This document shows, one piece after another, positions 16,308-24,840 of a DNA stretch of 32,287 nucleotides. This DNA is from Thermoplasmatota archaeon. GTDB lineage: Archaea > Thermoplasmatota > E2 > DHVEG-1. The notes beneath the pieces are model-generated. The model saw only the letters and a list, made by a program, of their open reading frames with translations, was not told the origin of the DNA and searched no databases. The stretch spans positions 1-32,287 of the forward strand of contig JAFGFQ010000037.1 in the NCBI GenBank assembly GCA_016930995.1, read 5' to 3'. Position 1 is the stretch's first letter; each line of letters opens with the position of its first letter. Made by a program: the position numbers and the translations under genes.

Positions 16308-16317
16308 GTGTGTACAT

Positions 16318-16752
16318 ATGGGAAAAGAACGGTTCAAGAAATGGAAACCACCAACCTTTAATACAAACGACACCACGAAATGGAACTGGATGTGCCAACA
16401 TCATAAAAACCTCAGACTTGGGGATTGTGTCGACATCGGAGCATTTACCTACATTAACGCGGAAAAAGGAGTGGAAATAGAAGACTGTGTTCAGATAGGG
16501 TCTCACTGTTCGCTGTATTCTATCTCCACCATCGATGCCAAAGAGGGAAAGATACTTTTGAAAAGGAACTGCAGAATCGGGACGCATTCTGTCATCATGC
16601 CAGGAGTAACCATTGGAAAAAACAGCATAATCGGTGCATTCAGTTTTGTAAACACTGATATACCAGAGAATACTATCGCATACGGAATTCCTGCTACAAA
16701 ACAAAGAAAGCTGACGAAAAAAGAAATAAAAGAAATGGAGGCACAGAAATGA
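16318..16752 (+). CDS. Hexapeptide-repeat acyltransferase
   Basis: The product is about 144 residues from the ATG at 16318. The frame is open upstream to 16270, but that part lies inside neuC. The N-terminal 35 residues are unusual (MGKERFKKWKPPTFNT). They are followed by left-handed beta-helix turns LGDCVDIGAFTYIN, IEDCVQIGSHCSL, RIGTHSVIMPGV and IGKNSIIGAFSFV, and a PATKQRKL end like NeuD/WbpD-family acetyltransferases. It most likely acetylates the 4-amino group made by the DegT aminotransferase downstream, the LegH/PglD-like step. O-acetylation of the final sugar is an alternative. It lies 10 nt after neuC and overlaps the next gene by 4 nt. Confidence 0.78.
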   Translation: MGKERFKKWKPPTFNTNDTTKWNWMCQHHKNLRLGDCVDIGAFTYINAEKGVEIEDCVQIGSHCSLYSISTIDAKEGKILLKRNCRIGTHSVIMPGVTIGKNSIIGAFSFVNTDIPENTIAYGIPATKQRKLTKKEIKEMEAQK

Positions 16753-17894
16753 GATATTGTAAGAAATGTGTCATGCCTGACACACGACCGTACATGAAAT
16801 TTAACTCAGATGGCATCTGTTATCCCTGCCAGGCTGCAGAACATGTGAAGAAAACAGACTGGAAGAAACGATGGCAGGAGCTTGAGAAACTTGCTGATCA
16901 ATATCGAGGGATGAACGGGGATTACTACGACTGCATGATCACCGCAAGCGGTGGAAAAGACAGTTACTACCAAACCTACATCATGAAAGAGAAACTCGGG
17001 ATGAACCCCTTGCTTGTCAGCGTTGATAACTTTACCTGGACACAAACCGGTCATCATAACTGGGACAACCTACGAACAGAATTTGGCGTTGATGCCCATG
17101 TCATGTCACTGAATCCTAAGATTTGTAAGAACCTTTTCAGGAAAGCATTGGAACGACTCGGCTCACCCACATGGTATTTCGACAAAGCTATCTACGCCTA
17201 CCCCCTGCAAATGGCGGTAAAACTTAACCTGCCCTTGGTCATCTATGGAGAAGACACGAACTTTCTCTACGGGGGACCAAACACAGAAGAGACTCCAAGT
17301 GCGATGAAACAGATCACCAATGATGTCGTCAAACCTGTCCCCTGGGACACCTGGTTTGATGAAACTATCAGCATGAAGGATGTAAACCCAGGGGTTTTCC
17401 CAACAGAACATGATATAAAAAAGATAAAACTCAATCCGATATTCCTTAGTTATTTCGTCCCGTGGAACGGCTATAAAAACATGCAATTTGCTCGTACCAG
17501 AGGATTCAAAACACTGGATGATACAGGCGAATGGAAACGAGACGGATTTCTTGAGCAGTACGATCAGATAGATTCCCTTGGATACCTCACACACACCTGG
17601 TTTAAATTCCCAAAATTCGGCCACCAACGCGTCACAGAAGTCGCCAGTCTCTACATCAGGGACGGAATGATGACACGAGAAGACGCAGTAGAAAAGGTCA
17701 TCGCAGAGGACTGGAAACTGGATCGACGCATGCTTTCTGATTTTCTCTCATTCATCAACTATAAAGAAGAAGATTTCTGGAAAATCGTTGATAAGTACGC
17801 AAACCAGGACATCGTTGAAAAACGTGATGGACATTGGCGGCTGAAAAAGAACGTCGAAGACGCTCTACGAAACGGTGGTCCAGTACACCCATGA
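16749..17894 (+). CDS. N-acetyl sugar amidotransferase (PseA/WbpG family)
   Basis: The protein has 381 residues. The N-terminal zinc-finger-like pairs CKKC (residues 4-7) and CYPC (24-27) precede the ATP pyrophosphatase P-loop SGGKDS (67-72). GEDTNFLYGG and IFLSYFVPWNGY are further conserved blocks of the N-acetyl sugar amidotransferase family, which includes PseA and WbpG. These enzymes use ATP and ammonia (often from a HisH/HisF-like partner) to turn an acetamido group into an acetamidino group. No HisH/HisF-like partner is seen in the window, so ammonia would come from elsewhere. In this cluster the natural substrate is the legionaminate-like acid or its CMP form, giving an acetamidino derivative. 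It overlaps the acyltransferase by 4 nt. Confidence 0.88.
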   Translation: MRYCKKCVMPDTRPYMKFNSDGICYPCQAAEHVKKTDWKKRWQELEKLADQYRGMNGDYYDCMITASGGKDSYYQTYIMKEKLGMNPLLVSVDNFTWTQTGHHNWDNLRTEFGVDAHVMSLNPKICKNLFRKALERLGSPTWYFDKAIYAYPLQMAVKLNLPLVIYGEDTNFLYGGPNTEETPSAMKQITNDVVKPVPWDTWFDETISMKDVNPGVFPTEHDIKKIKLNPIFLSYFVPWNGYKNMQFARTRGFKTLDDTGEWKRDGFLEQYDQIDSLGYLTHTWFKFPKFGHQRVTEVASLYIRDGMMTREDAVEKVIAEDWKLDRRMLSDFLSFINYKEEDFWKIVDKYANQDIVEKRDGHWRLKKNVEDALRNGGPVHP

Positions 17895-17948
17895 TGCCGT
17901 ACGCTTTATCTCACAATTATAGAAAAAAATAGAAGGTTGAATACCGTC

Positions 17949-19085
17949 ATGAAATGGAAGATTCCACTCTTTAAGATGTACTGGGATAAACAGGATATCA
18001 TCGCAGTTACCAAGGTCATCAAAAGAGCAAGTTACTGGACCATGGGCCCTGAGGTACAATCCTTAGAGGACAACATCGCCGGCTATGTCGAAAGAAAACA
18101 GGGAGTTTCCTTCAACTCCGGGACATCAGCACTTCATGCAACACTCTTAGCATACGATATCAAGAAAGGCGATGAAGTCATCGTTCCTTCGTTTACTTTC
18201 ATTGCCACTGCTAACGTCGTGGTCTTAGCCGGTGCAACCCCGATATTCGCTGATATCGAACCAAGATCCTACGCGTTAGACCCTGAAGACGTCAAAGAAA
18301 GAATCACGAGTAAAACAAAAGCAATCATACCGATACACTATGGGGGAAGCCCCTGCAAAGAAATCAAAGCACTACAGGAAATCGCAGCAGACCATCATTT
18401 GCTCTTCATCGAAGATGCCTGTGAATCCCTTGGAGCAGAAATACACTCAGAGAAAGTAGGGACATTCAGCGACGCTGCTATCTTTAGCTTCTGTCAAAAC
18501 AAGGTTATCACCGCAGGGGAAGGAGGCCTTGTCGTCACCGATTCGAAAACCACCGCGGAGAAGCTCAGACTCATCCGATCACATGGTCGTGTTGAAAACA
18601 CAGAAGGGTATTTTGCGACGACACAGGACCTTGACTACATCCAAGCAGGTTACAACTATAGACTCCCAAGTATCAACGCTGCCTTAGTCCTTTCACAATT
18701 CAACAAAATCAATAAAATCATACAAAAGCGCCGAGAAAAAGCCACATACTATACAAAACACCTCTCAACCCGCTCATCAATCCGCACACCAGGGGAAGCA
18801 AAAGGAGAACATCATGTCTATCAGCTCTACACCATTGAACTTCCTGACAAAAAAAACAGGGATTCCTTACAACAGTATCTTACACGTGCAGGGATAATGA
18901 CAAAAATATATTTCGAACCTATCCATCTTAAGACCTATTACAGAAATGAATTCCATTACAAAAAAAATGATTTGCCCGTTACCGAGGAGATATCAGAAAA
19001 AGTTCTTACCCTCCCACTCTATCCTGCACTAACAAAAAAAGAAATGGAGTATATCATTTCCAAAATAAAAAAAAGGTGCCCGTAA
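17949..19085 (+). CDS. DegT/DnrJ sugar aminotransferase (LegC/PseC-like)
   Basis: The product is about 378 residues from the ATG at 17949. GAAGGTTGA just upstream favours this over the in-frame TTG at 17937. NSGTSALHATLLAYDI is the phosphate loop, IEDACESLGAEI holds the PLP aspartate, and FSFCQNKVITAGEGGLV carries the Schiff-base lysine. Next to the FlaA1-type dehydratase that follows, it should transfer an amino group to C4 of a UDP-4-keto-6-deoxy-HexNAc, the second step towards a diacetamido trideoxy sugar. It is about 30-40% like the other two DegT proteins of the window by eye, so the three serve different keto-sugars. The gap of 54 nt to the amidotransferase gene has no clear promoter. 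Confidence 0.85.
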   Translation: MKWKIPLFKMYWDKQDIIAVTKVIKRASYWTMGPEVQSLEDNIAGYVERKQGVSFNSGTSALHATLLAYDIKKGDEVIVPSFTFIATANVVVLAGATPIFADIEPRSYALDPEDVKERITSKTKAIIPIHYGGSPCKEIKALQEIAADHHLLFIEDACESLGAEIHSEKVGTFSDAAIFSFCQNKVITAGEGGLVVTDSKTTAEKLRLIRSHGRVENTEGYFATTQDLDYIQAGYNYRLPSINAALVLSQFNKINKIIQKRREKATYYTKHLSTRSSIRTPGEAKGEHHVYQLYTIELPDKKNRDSLQQYLTRAGIMTKIYFEPIHLKTYYRNEFHYKKNDLPVTEEISEKVLTLPLYPALTKKEMEYIISKIKKRCP

Positions 19086-19087
19086 CC

Positions 19088-20146
19088 ATGATGCAAAAAC
19101 AATTAGAGACGATCTTCCGAGGCAAAAAAATCCTTGTCACCGGTGGCACTGGTTGCATTGGTAGCGAAATCGTACGAAGTTTATTAAAATATAAACCGCA
19201 AGTGGTTCGAATTTTCAGCAACGATGAAAACGCTACTTTTAATATGATCAATGAAACCGATGACTCAGGCGTAAAAATGATGCATGAGATACCTAATAAA
19301 AGATTCCTTATAGGAGATATACGAGATAAGGAACGAGTGCTCCTTGCAATGGAGGATATCGATATCGTCTATCATACAGCGGCGCTCAAACATGTTCCTC
19401 TCTGTGAATACAATCCCTTTGAAGCAATTAAAACCAATGTTCTCGGAACACAAAATGTCATCGAAGCGGCCCTTAAATCAGGAGTAAAAAGGGTTATTAG
19501 TATTAGCACAGACAAAGCTGTTAATCCCGTAAATACCATGGGGGCGACAAAGCTCCTCGCTGAAAAACTCATCATCGATGCAAATGAAGGAAAAGGATCA
19601 AAACCAACGATTTTCTCCACGGTTCGTTTCGGCAACGTATCATTTTCTCGAGGATCGGTCATCCCTCTTTTTGAAGATCTCATCCGACAAGGAAAACCAG
19701 TAACAATAACAAACCCAGAAATGACGCGTTTTATGATGTCACTCTCCGATACAATCGAATTGGTATTTAAAGCAACCTTATTAGCTCAAGGTGGAGAAGT
19801 ATTCATTTTAAAAATGCCTGTTGTCAGACTCGGTGATTTGGTAGACGTTATAATCGATGAATACGCTGAAAAATATCACTGTACGAAAGAAACCATAGAA
19901 AAAAGAATCATCGGACTGCGACCTGGTGAGAAAATGTTCGAAGAATTAATGACCGAATCAGAAGCGACGGTTGCTTTTGAAACCGATGATATGTTACTCA
20001 TTCCACCACAGTTAGAAATGCCAAGTATCAACTATGCAATATCTGAGTACCCAAATGCGAAGCAATCTACTCACACTCGTTACTCATCTCGTGACATTGA
20101 ACCACTTTCAAAAGAAGAAATACGGAAACTGCTTTTTAACGTATAA
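19088..20146 (+). CDS. UDP-HexNAc 4,6-dehydratase, FlaA1/PseB/CapE family
   Basis: The product is about 352 residues from the ATG at 19088, with AGGTG about 10 nt upstream; an in-frame GTG at 19076 would overlap the previous gene. ILVTGGTGCIGSEIVRSLL is the NAD-binding loop. The catalytic SDR tyrosine position is a methionine (MGATK), which is the mark of the PseB/FlaA1/WbjB group; STDKAVNP, RFGNV and RPGEKMFEEL also fit. It removes water from UDP-GlcNAc to give the UDP-4-keto-6-deoxy sugar, possibly with C5 inversion. Together with the aminotransferase, acyltransferase, epimerase, synthase and cytidylyltransferase upstream it completes a legionaminate-type route. It is the last gene of the cluster; a 266-nt AT-rich gap follows. 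Confidence 0.87.
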   Translation: MMQKQLETIFRGKKILVTGGTGCIGSEIVRSLLKYKPQVVRIFSNDENATFNMINETDDSGVKMMHEIPNKRFLIGDIRDKERVLLAMEDIDIVYHTAALKHVPLCEYNPFEAIKTNVLGTQNVIEAALKSGVKRVISISTDKAVNPVNTMGATKLLAEKLIIDANEGKGSKPTIFSTVRFGNVSFSRGSVIPLFEDLIRQGKPVTITNPEMTRFMMSLSDTIELVFKATLLAQGGEVFILKMPVVRLGDLVDVIIDEYAEKYHCTKETIEKRIIGLRPGEKMFEELMTESEATVAFETDDMLLIPPQLEMPSINYAISEYPNAKQSTHTRYSSRDIEPLSKEEIRKLLFNV

Positions 20147-20347
20147 ATAATAACAAAAAAATAAATAAAAGAAAAAATATTCTAATAAAATTTAATTTGA
20201 GATATTAATCAATACAATCAGGTAGTATTTTCTAATAAGTGAGAGTCTATAATCTCAAAGATTTAAAAATATAAAAATTTAACTTTCTATTTTTGTTACC
20301 CTGTTTCATATTAAGACTAAAAATATCATTCATGGATACCACGAAAA

Positions 20348-20359
20348 AAATTTATTATT
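20348..20359 (+). promoter_or_regulatory. Possible TATA-like box of the GDP-sugar operon
   Basis: AAATTTATTATT is about 60 nt before the gmd ATG at 20413, predicting a start near 20380 and a leader carrying AAAGGGTGAC at 20401-20410. The whole 20147-20412 gap is very AT-rich with several other possible boxes (for example near 20270), and no ORF or RNA gene was seen in it. Confidence 0.3.
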
Positions 20360-20412
20360 CAGAATAAGGTTTATGAACATCTTAGTAATGAGGAGATTTA
20401 AAAGGGTGACAC

Positions 20413-21462
20413 ATGAAGAAGGTCTTTATTACAGGAGTCACAGGACAAGATGGTTCCTATTTAGCGGAACTTTTATTAAAAAAAGGATATGAAGTCCATG
20501 GCTTGATACGACGAGCAAGTACGTTTAACAGAGAACGAATCGAACATCTTCATAAATATCATACAGACAATAACAAAGGGTTACTTCTCCATTATGGAGA
20601 TATGACCGATGCAACGAGCCTTTTACACATTTTAAAAGAAGTGGAACCTGATGAAGTATACCATCTTGCAGCACAATCACATGTCCATGTTTCCTTTGAA
20701 GTTCCTGTGTATAGCGCAGATGCTGACGCAATAGGAACCTTACGTTTATTGGAAGGAATTCGTTCGGCAAACTTAGTTGAGAAAACAAGGATATATAACG
20801 CATCAACAAGCGAACTATTTGGTTCATCGCCTGAAAAACAAAATGAAGATACTCATTTTTACGCGAAATCCCCGTACTCTGCTGCGAAATTATATGCACA
20901 TTGGATCTCAGTGAATTATCGAGAAGCCTACAATATGAAAATATGGAACGGAATATTATTCAACCATGAATCCCCTAGAAGAGGAGAAAATTTCGTTACA
21001 AGAAAAATAACAATCAGTATCGCAAAAATCCTTGCAGGAAAACAGGAAAAACTTTTCGTAGGTAATATGAACGCGATGCGTGACTGGGGGTATGCACCGG
21101 ATTATGTTGAGGCCATGTGGATGATGCTTCAACAAAAAAAACCTGATGATTTTGTTATAGCAACAGGTCAAACACATAGTGTACGCGAATTTATTGAACG
21201 AGCCTTTAAAGAGGTCGGTATAGATATTGAATGGAAGGGAAAAGGCGTTAATGAGGTTGGTGTTGATAGTAAGACAAAAAGAGTATTTGTTGAGGTATCA
21301 CCAGAGTATTTCAGACCAACTGATGTCGATTGTTTAAAAGGTGATTCTTCGAAGGCACAAGCTATCTTAGGATGGAAACCAAAAGTAGGTTTTGAGGAAC
21401 TCGTCAAAATAATGGTTCATGCTGATTTAGAAAAAGAAGGAGTCATCCTCAATGGCCGTTAA
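20413..21462 (+). CDS. gmd: GDP-mannose 4,6-dehydratase
   Basis: The protein has 349 residues, the usual length. [20 protein letters not shown] (residues 8-27) is the NADP-binding loop with the TGQDG signature of Gmd. [14 protein letters not shown] binds the cofactor, NASTSELFG holds the catalytic Thr and Glu, and YSAAK is the SDR Tyr-Lys pair. [17 protein letters not shown] is also diagnostic. It makes GDP-4-keto-6-deoxy-D-mannose, the branch point to GDP-rhamnose, fucose, perosamine and other deoxy sugars. GGGTGAC lies 2-8 nt before the ATG. It overlaps the C-methyltransferase gene by 11 nt and opens a compact operon running to 26388. Confidence 0.95.
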   Translation: MKKVFITGVTGQDGSYLAELLLKKGYEVHGLIRRASTFNRERIEHLHKYHTDNNKGLLLHYGDMTDATSLLHILKEVEPDEVYHLAAQSHVHVSFEVPVYSADADAIGTLRLLEGIRSANLVEKTRIYNASTSELFGSSPEKQNEDTHFYAKSPYSAAKLYAHWISVNYREAYNMKIWNGILFNHESPRRGENFVTRKITISIAKILAGKQEKLFVGNMNAMRDWGYAPDYVEAMWMMLQQKKPDDFVIATGQTHSVREFIERAFKEVGIDIEWKGKGVNEVGVDSKTKRVFVEVSPEYFRPTDVDCLKGDSSKAQAILGWKPKVGFEELVKIMVHADLEKEGVILNGR

Positions 21463-22723
21463 TGAGATAACACATTGTCGTATCTGCGGAAATACAAATC
21501 TAACCCCAGTCGTTAATCTTGGCGTTCAAGCCTTATCAGGGCGTTTTCCAGCGGTAGGAACAAGCGATCCACCAGCAGCTCCACTTGAATTGGTAAAATG
21601 CAATGGAGAGAATTCATGTGGCCTGCTTCAGTTAGCACATAACGTTCCACTAAACGAGATGTACGGGGTTGGTTATGGATATTTATCTGGGTTGAATCGT
21701 ACTATGACGAATCATCTAAATGAGATAGCTTTGAAAACTCAGCAACTCGTTACACTACAAGAAGATGACATTGTTCTTGATATCGGTAGTAATGACGGAA
21801 CCCTGTTAAAATCCTATACAATAAAAAATGTAAAACGTATCGGAATAGACCCTGGCGGAGAACAATTTAAGATTCATTATCCTGACGACATCATTCTAAT
21901 CACTGATTTTTTTTCAAAAGAGCGTTTTCAACAGGTATTTCCATCTAAACAAGCAAAAATTATCACGTCTATCGCAATGTTTTATGATCTCGAAAAACCA
22001 ATGTCATTCGTCTCCGATATCAAAGAGATTCTCCACCCCGAAGGAATCTGGGTACTTGAACAATCATATATGCCGACAATGATAAAGATGAATGCCTTTG
22101 ATACGATATGCCATGAACATCTTGAATATTATGCGTTAAAACAAGTTGTTTGGATGATGGAACGCAATAATCTCAGAGTTTTTGATGTTATATTCAATGA
22201 TATTAATGGTGGAAGTTTTCAAATTTTTGTCTGTCATAAAAATGCGCATTTTCCTGATGGTTCTGAGATAGTAATGAATATTTTAAATGATGAAAAAAAA
22301 CAGGGTTTCGATTCCGAAAAACCATTTCATGATTTTAACAAGAGAATATCGAATATAAAAACAGTATTATACAATTTTTTAGTTGATGAAAAAAAGAAAG
22401 GAAAAACAATCCATCTGTATGGTGCCTCTACAAAAGGAAACGTCCTCCTCCAGTATTGCGGTATTGATTATCGTTTGATTTCTTTTGCTGCTGATAAAAA
22501 TCCTTTGAAGAACGGACATTGGACCCCTTCCAGCCACATCCCTATTTTCTCCGAAGAATTCTCACGATCATGTAATCCTGACTATTACTTGGTACTTCCT
22601 TGGCATTTTCGAAAGGAGTTCCTAGAACGGGAGAATGATTACCTTGAAAAGGGTGGATGTTTCATTTTCCCTTTACCAAAAATCGAACTAATTCGGAAAG
22701 GCACTAGTGATGTTTTATGCTAG
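21452..22723 (+). CDS. Sugar C-methyltransferase, NovU/TylC3-like
   Basis: The protein has 423 residues with the three-part layout of this family. The N-terminal zinc-binding domain starts HCRICGN and has a second Cys pair around CNGENSCG. The central SAM-binding domain has [12 protein letters not shown]. The diagnostic [10 protein letters not shown] sits near residue 220, and the C-terminal Rossmann-like domain contains [15 protein letters not shown]. NovU, TylC3 and EvaC add a methyl group to carbon 3 or 5 of dTDP-4-keto deoxy sugars. Here the neighbouring Gmd suggests a GDP-4-keto-6-deoxy hexose as acceptor, giving a branched-chain sugar. AAGGAGTC lies before the ATG, inside gmd. The sugar is inferred from context only. 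Confidence 0.85.
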   Translation: MAVNEITHCRICGNTNLTPVVNLGVQALSGRFPAVGTSDPPAAPLELVKCNGENSCGLLQLAHNVPLNEMYGVGYGYLSGLNRTMTNHLNEIALKTQQLVTLQEDDIVLDIGSNDGTLLKSYTIKNVKRIGIDPGGEQFKIHYPDDIILITDFFSKERFQQVFPSKQAKIITSIAMFYDLEKPMSFVSDIKEILHPEGIWVLEQSYMPTMIKMNAFDTICHEHLEYYALKQVVWMMERNNLRVFDVIFNDINGGSFQIFVCHKNAHFPDGSEIVMNILNDEKKQGFDSEKPFHDFNKRISNIKTVLYNFLVDEKKKGKTIHLYGASTKGNVLLQYCGIDYRLISFAADKNPLKNGHWTPSSHIPIFSEEFSRSCNPDYYLVLPWHFRKEFLERENDYLEKGGCFIFPLPKIELIRKGTSDVLC

Positions 22724-23691
22724 GAACATATGAAAATATCGATCGTTTTGTGAAAAACCCAAAAGAGAACTCAATCGATGCAGTGATGATGACCTTAGAC
22801 GCTGAAAAATATCTAGAAAAAACATTAGATGCTATGTATAAGGAAGTACCTATCCATGAGTTATTTGTAATCGATGGCGGTTCCAAGGATAACACCCTCT
22901 CAATCTTAAAAAAATACCCTAGAACCAATATCGAAATTTTACCCGATATTACTATTGGGAAAGGATGGGAGATATTATTTAAAAAGGTATCAACACCGTG
23001 GTTTGTGTTAATTGATTGTGGTAAAATTCCTATTGATGGCTGGTACGATGAGATGAAGAGGTATCAAAATAAATATGATTTCTATGGCAGTAAACGGATT
23101 GTTCATTACGAATTTGAAAGAGAAGACCCGACAACCATTGACTTAAAAAAGCGTCCTTTAGGAGGACCCTGGATCATACGAAAAGAGGCTATTAATACCT
23201 ATCATGTTGATGATGATTATGCATGGAGAATTATTGATGTGATAATTAGGAACGTCGTTGAAAAAAATGGATTTACCTATGGAGCAGCCCCAACTACATA
23301 TCACTTGTGTTATATAACAGAAGGAGAGAAATATGCTTCAGATGAAAAAAGAAGAGGGACCGCATTAGTTTTTAAAAAACCAGAATTGAAAGTATACGAT
23401 AAAAAAAACATGGATCATCGATTGGAGATTACAGCAAAAGCAATCGTAAAATATCTTGATCCTGACATAAGCTCTTATTTTTGTACCGATCATACATATC
23501 TCATGATATCTCAACTTGATCCAAAATGGATCGAATCGACTAATAAAAAATGGTTAGAGGCTTTGAAACAATGGAAACGACGGAGATATATCAAAGCGAA
23601 GATACCACGAATGTTATATTCTACCTATAAATCAATCATAAAAAAAATAGACGAACACATAGAAAGGATTGTCGAAAAATATGATATATAA
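22717..23691 (+). CDS. GT2-like glycosyltransferase
   Basis: The protein has 324 residues and overlaps the C-methyltransferase by 7 nt. The start of the GT-A fold is visible as DAVMMTLDAEKYLEKTLDAM and HELFVIDGGSKDNTLSILKK, the usual family-2 nucleotide-binding strand with DGGSKD. The expected DXD strand reads FVLIDCGKIPIDG, so only one of the two acids remains. RPLGGPWIIRKEAI matches the family-2 acceptor region. The last 60 residues are strongly basic (WKRRRYIKAKIPRMLYSTYK), perhaps for membrane contact; there is no clear membrane segment. It probably adds the deoxy sugar made by this operon to the glycan. Donor and acceptor are unknown. Confidence 0.72.
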   Translation: MLGTYENIDRFVKNPKENSIDAVMMTLDAEKYLEKTLDAMYKEVPIHELFVIDGGSKDNTLSILKKYPRTNIEILPDITIGKGWEILFKKVSTPWFVLIDCGKIPIDGWYDEMKRYQNKYDFYGSKRIVHYEFEREDPTTIDLKKRPLGGPWIIRKEAINTYHVDDDYAWRIIDVIIRNVVEKNGFTYGAAPTTYHLCYITEGEKYASDEKRRGTALVFKKPELKVYDKKNMDHRLEITAKAIVKYLDPDISSYFCTDHTYLMISQLDPKWIESTNKKWLEALKQWKRRRYIKAKIPRMLYSTYKSIIKKIDEHIERIVEKYDI

Positions 23692-24388
23692 AATAATCGA
23701 AGCAGCGGTTAAAACACCGTTTAGAAAAAGGAATTTTATCTTTAACAACGTCCCTTTAAAATATTTTTTCCACTCATATAACTGTTTTGGTAGAAAGGTG
23801 AGGGCTATCGAAATACCAATAATACGACATTACCTTGATACACATCCTCACGAGTACACCCTAGAGATTGGCAATGTTACAAAACATTATTATGACACTT
23901 TTCGGGATTTTAAAAAAAAGGATACGGTCGATAAATATGAAGAAGCATATGACGTATACAACGAGGATATCTATACATTTAAACCAAAGCATCGATATGA
24001 TTTCATCTATTCGATTTCCACATTTGAACATATGGATTCTGATGGCGGCAATAACCCGGATTATAAAAAACCAGAACAGTTGTTAGATGGAAAATTTTCA
24101 ACATATGCGTTCTGTAATATGAACAGGGTCTGTAACGACCTTCTTAGCAGGGGAGGTGTTTTTATCGCAACCTTCCCTATCGGCCAAGACAACTGTGAGA
24201 TAGACCAAAGTCTCTTTAATGAAGAATTTAAACATTTTAAGGTTTCAAAAATACACTTTTATTTTATGAAGCAAATTAACGAGATTACTTGGAAGCAAGA
24301 TACCATTTCTATTAATAAATTAAAGGAGCTGCAGCCGAAATGGAATTCAAACAAACATTACCTATGCATCATGGAAGTAATAAAATAA
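23681..24388 (+). CDS. SAM-dependent methyltransferase-like protein
   Basis: The product is about 235 residues from the ATG at 23681, with AAAGGATTG in front. A TTG at 23669 in the same frame is less likely. EYTLEIGNVTKHYYDTF is in the place of SAM motif I but lacks the GxGxG run. VYNEDIYTFKPKHRYDFIYS and ISTFEHM are typical of motifs II to IV of small sugar or peptide methyltransferases in glycan loci, and GGVFIATFPIG fits the next strand. It likely methylates a sugar hydroxyl or amino group, but activity is not certain. It overlaps the glycosyltransferase gene by 11 nt and the Nudix gene by 49 nt. Confidence 0.6.
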   Translation: MIYKIIEAAVKTPFRKRNFIFNNVPLKYFFHSYNCFGRKVRAIEIPIIRHYLDTHPHEYTLEIGNVTKHYYDTFRDFKKKDTVDKYEEAYDVYNEDIYTFKPKHRYDFIYSISTFEHMDSDGGNNPDYKKPEQLLDGKFSTYAFCNMNRVCNDLLSRGGVFIATFPIGQDNCEIDQSLFNEEFKHFKVSKIHFYFMKQINEITWKQDTISINKLKELQPKWNSNKHYLCIMEVIK

Positions 24389-24840
24389 AATGGATACCTG
24401 AGGAAACCTATCACATCATCAAACACTATATCCCCATCCCTTGCATCGATGTTTTTATTGAAAAACAAAAAAAAGGGTTTCTCTGGATAAAGAGAAACAT
24501 ACCCCCACAATACAACCAATGGGCCCCTGTCGGGGGACGTATCTTAAAGTTTGAAACACCACAGAAAGCATGTAAACGTATCGCAAGAAAAGAGGTAGGA
24601 CTAGATATAGTCGTGAAGGAGTTTATAGGTTTTTCTGAATTTCAAGAAGAGAACCATTTTATCTCTCTTAATTTTATCGCTACCCTGAAAAAACATCAAA
24701 AAATACATTTAAATAAAAATGAAGTGTCTCAATATATGTATAGCTATGAACTGCCTTCAGGTGCTGCAGATCAATATAAAGAAATTTTCACTATAGCACG
24801 GAGTAAAATTTATGAAAAAGAACCAGGTCGACAAACATAA
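24340..24840 (+). CDS. Nudix hydrolase, GDP-mannose mannosyl hydrolase (NudD/WcaH)-like
   Basis: The product has 166 residues, close to the 160 of E. coli NudD. The Nudix box at GGRILKFETPQ to ARKEVGLDI follows G-x5-E, but RE is replaced by RI and the first Glu of EE by Lys. E. coli NudD shows the same kind of loss (RL and AE), linked to its switch from phosphate to glycosyl bond cleavage. The PVGG before the box and HFISLNFIATL after it also fit. It would release mannose or a GDP-deoxy sugar from its GDP form, and it often sits beside gmd. The ATG at 24340 is kept despite a 49-nt overlap because AAGGAGCTG lies 6-14 nt upstream. Confidence 0.75.
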   Translation: MEFKQTLPMHHGSNKIKWIPEETYHIIKHYIPIPCIDVFIEKQKKGFLWIKRNIPPQYNQWAPVGGRILKFETPQKACKRIARKEVGLDIVVKEFIGFSEFQEENHFISLNFIATLKKHQKIHLNKNEVSQYMYSYELPSGAADQYKEIFTIARSKIYEKEPGRQT

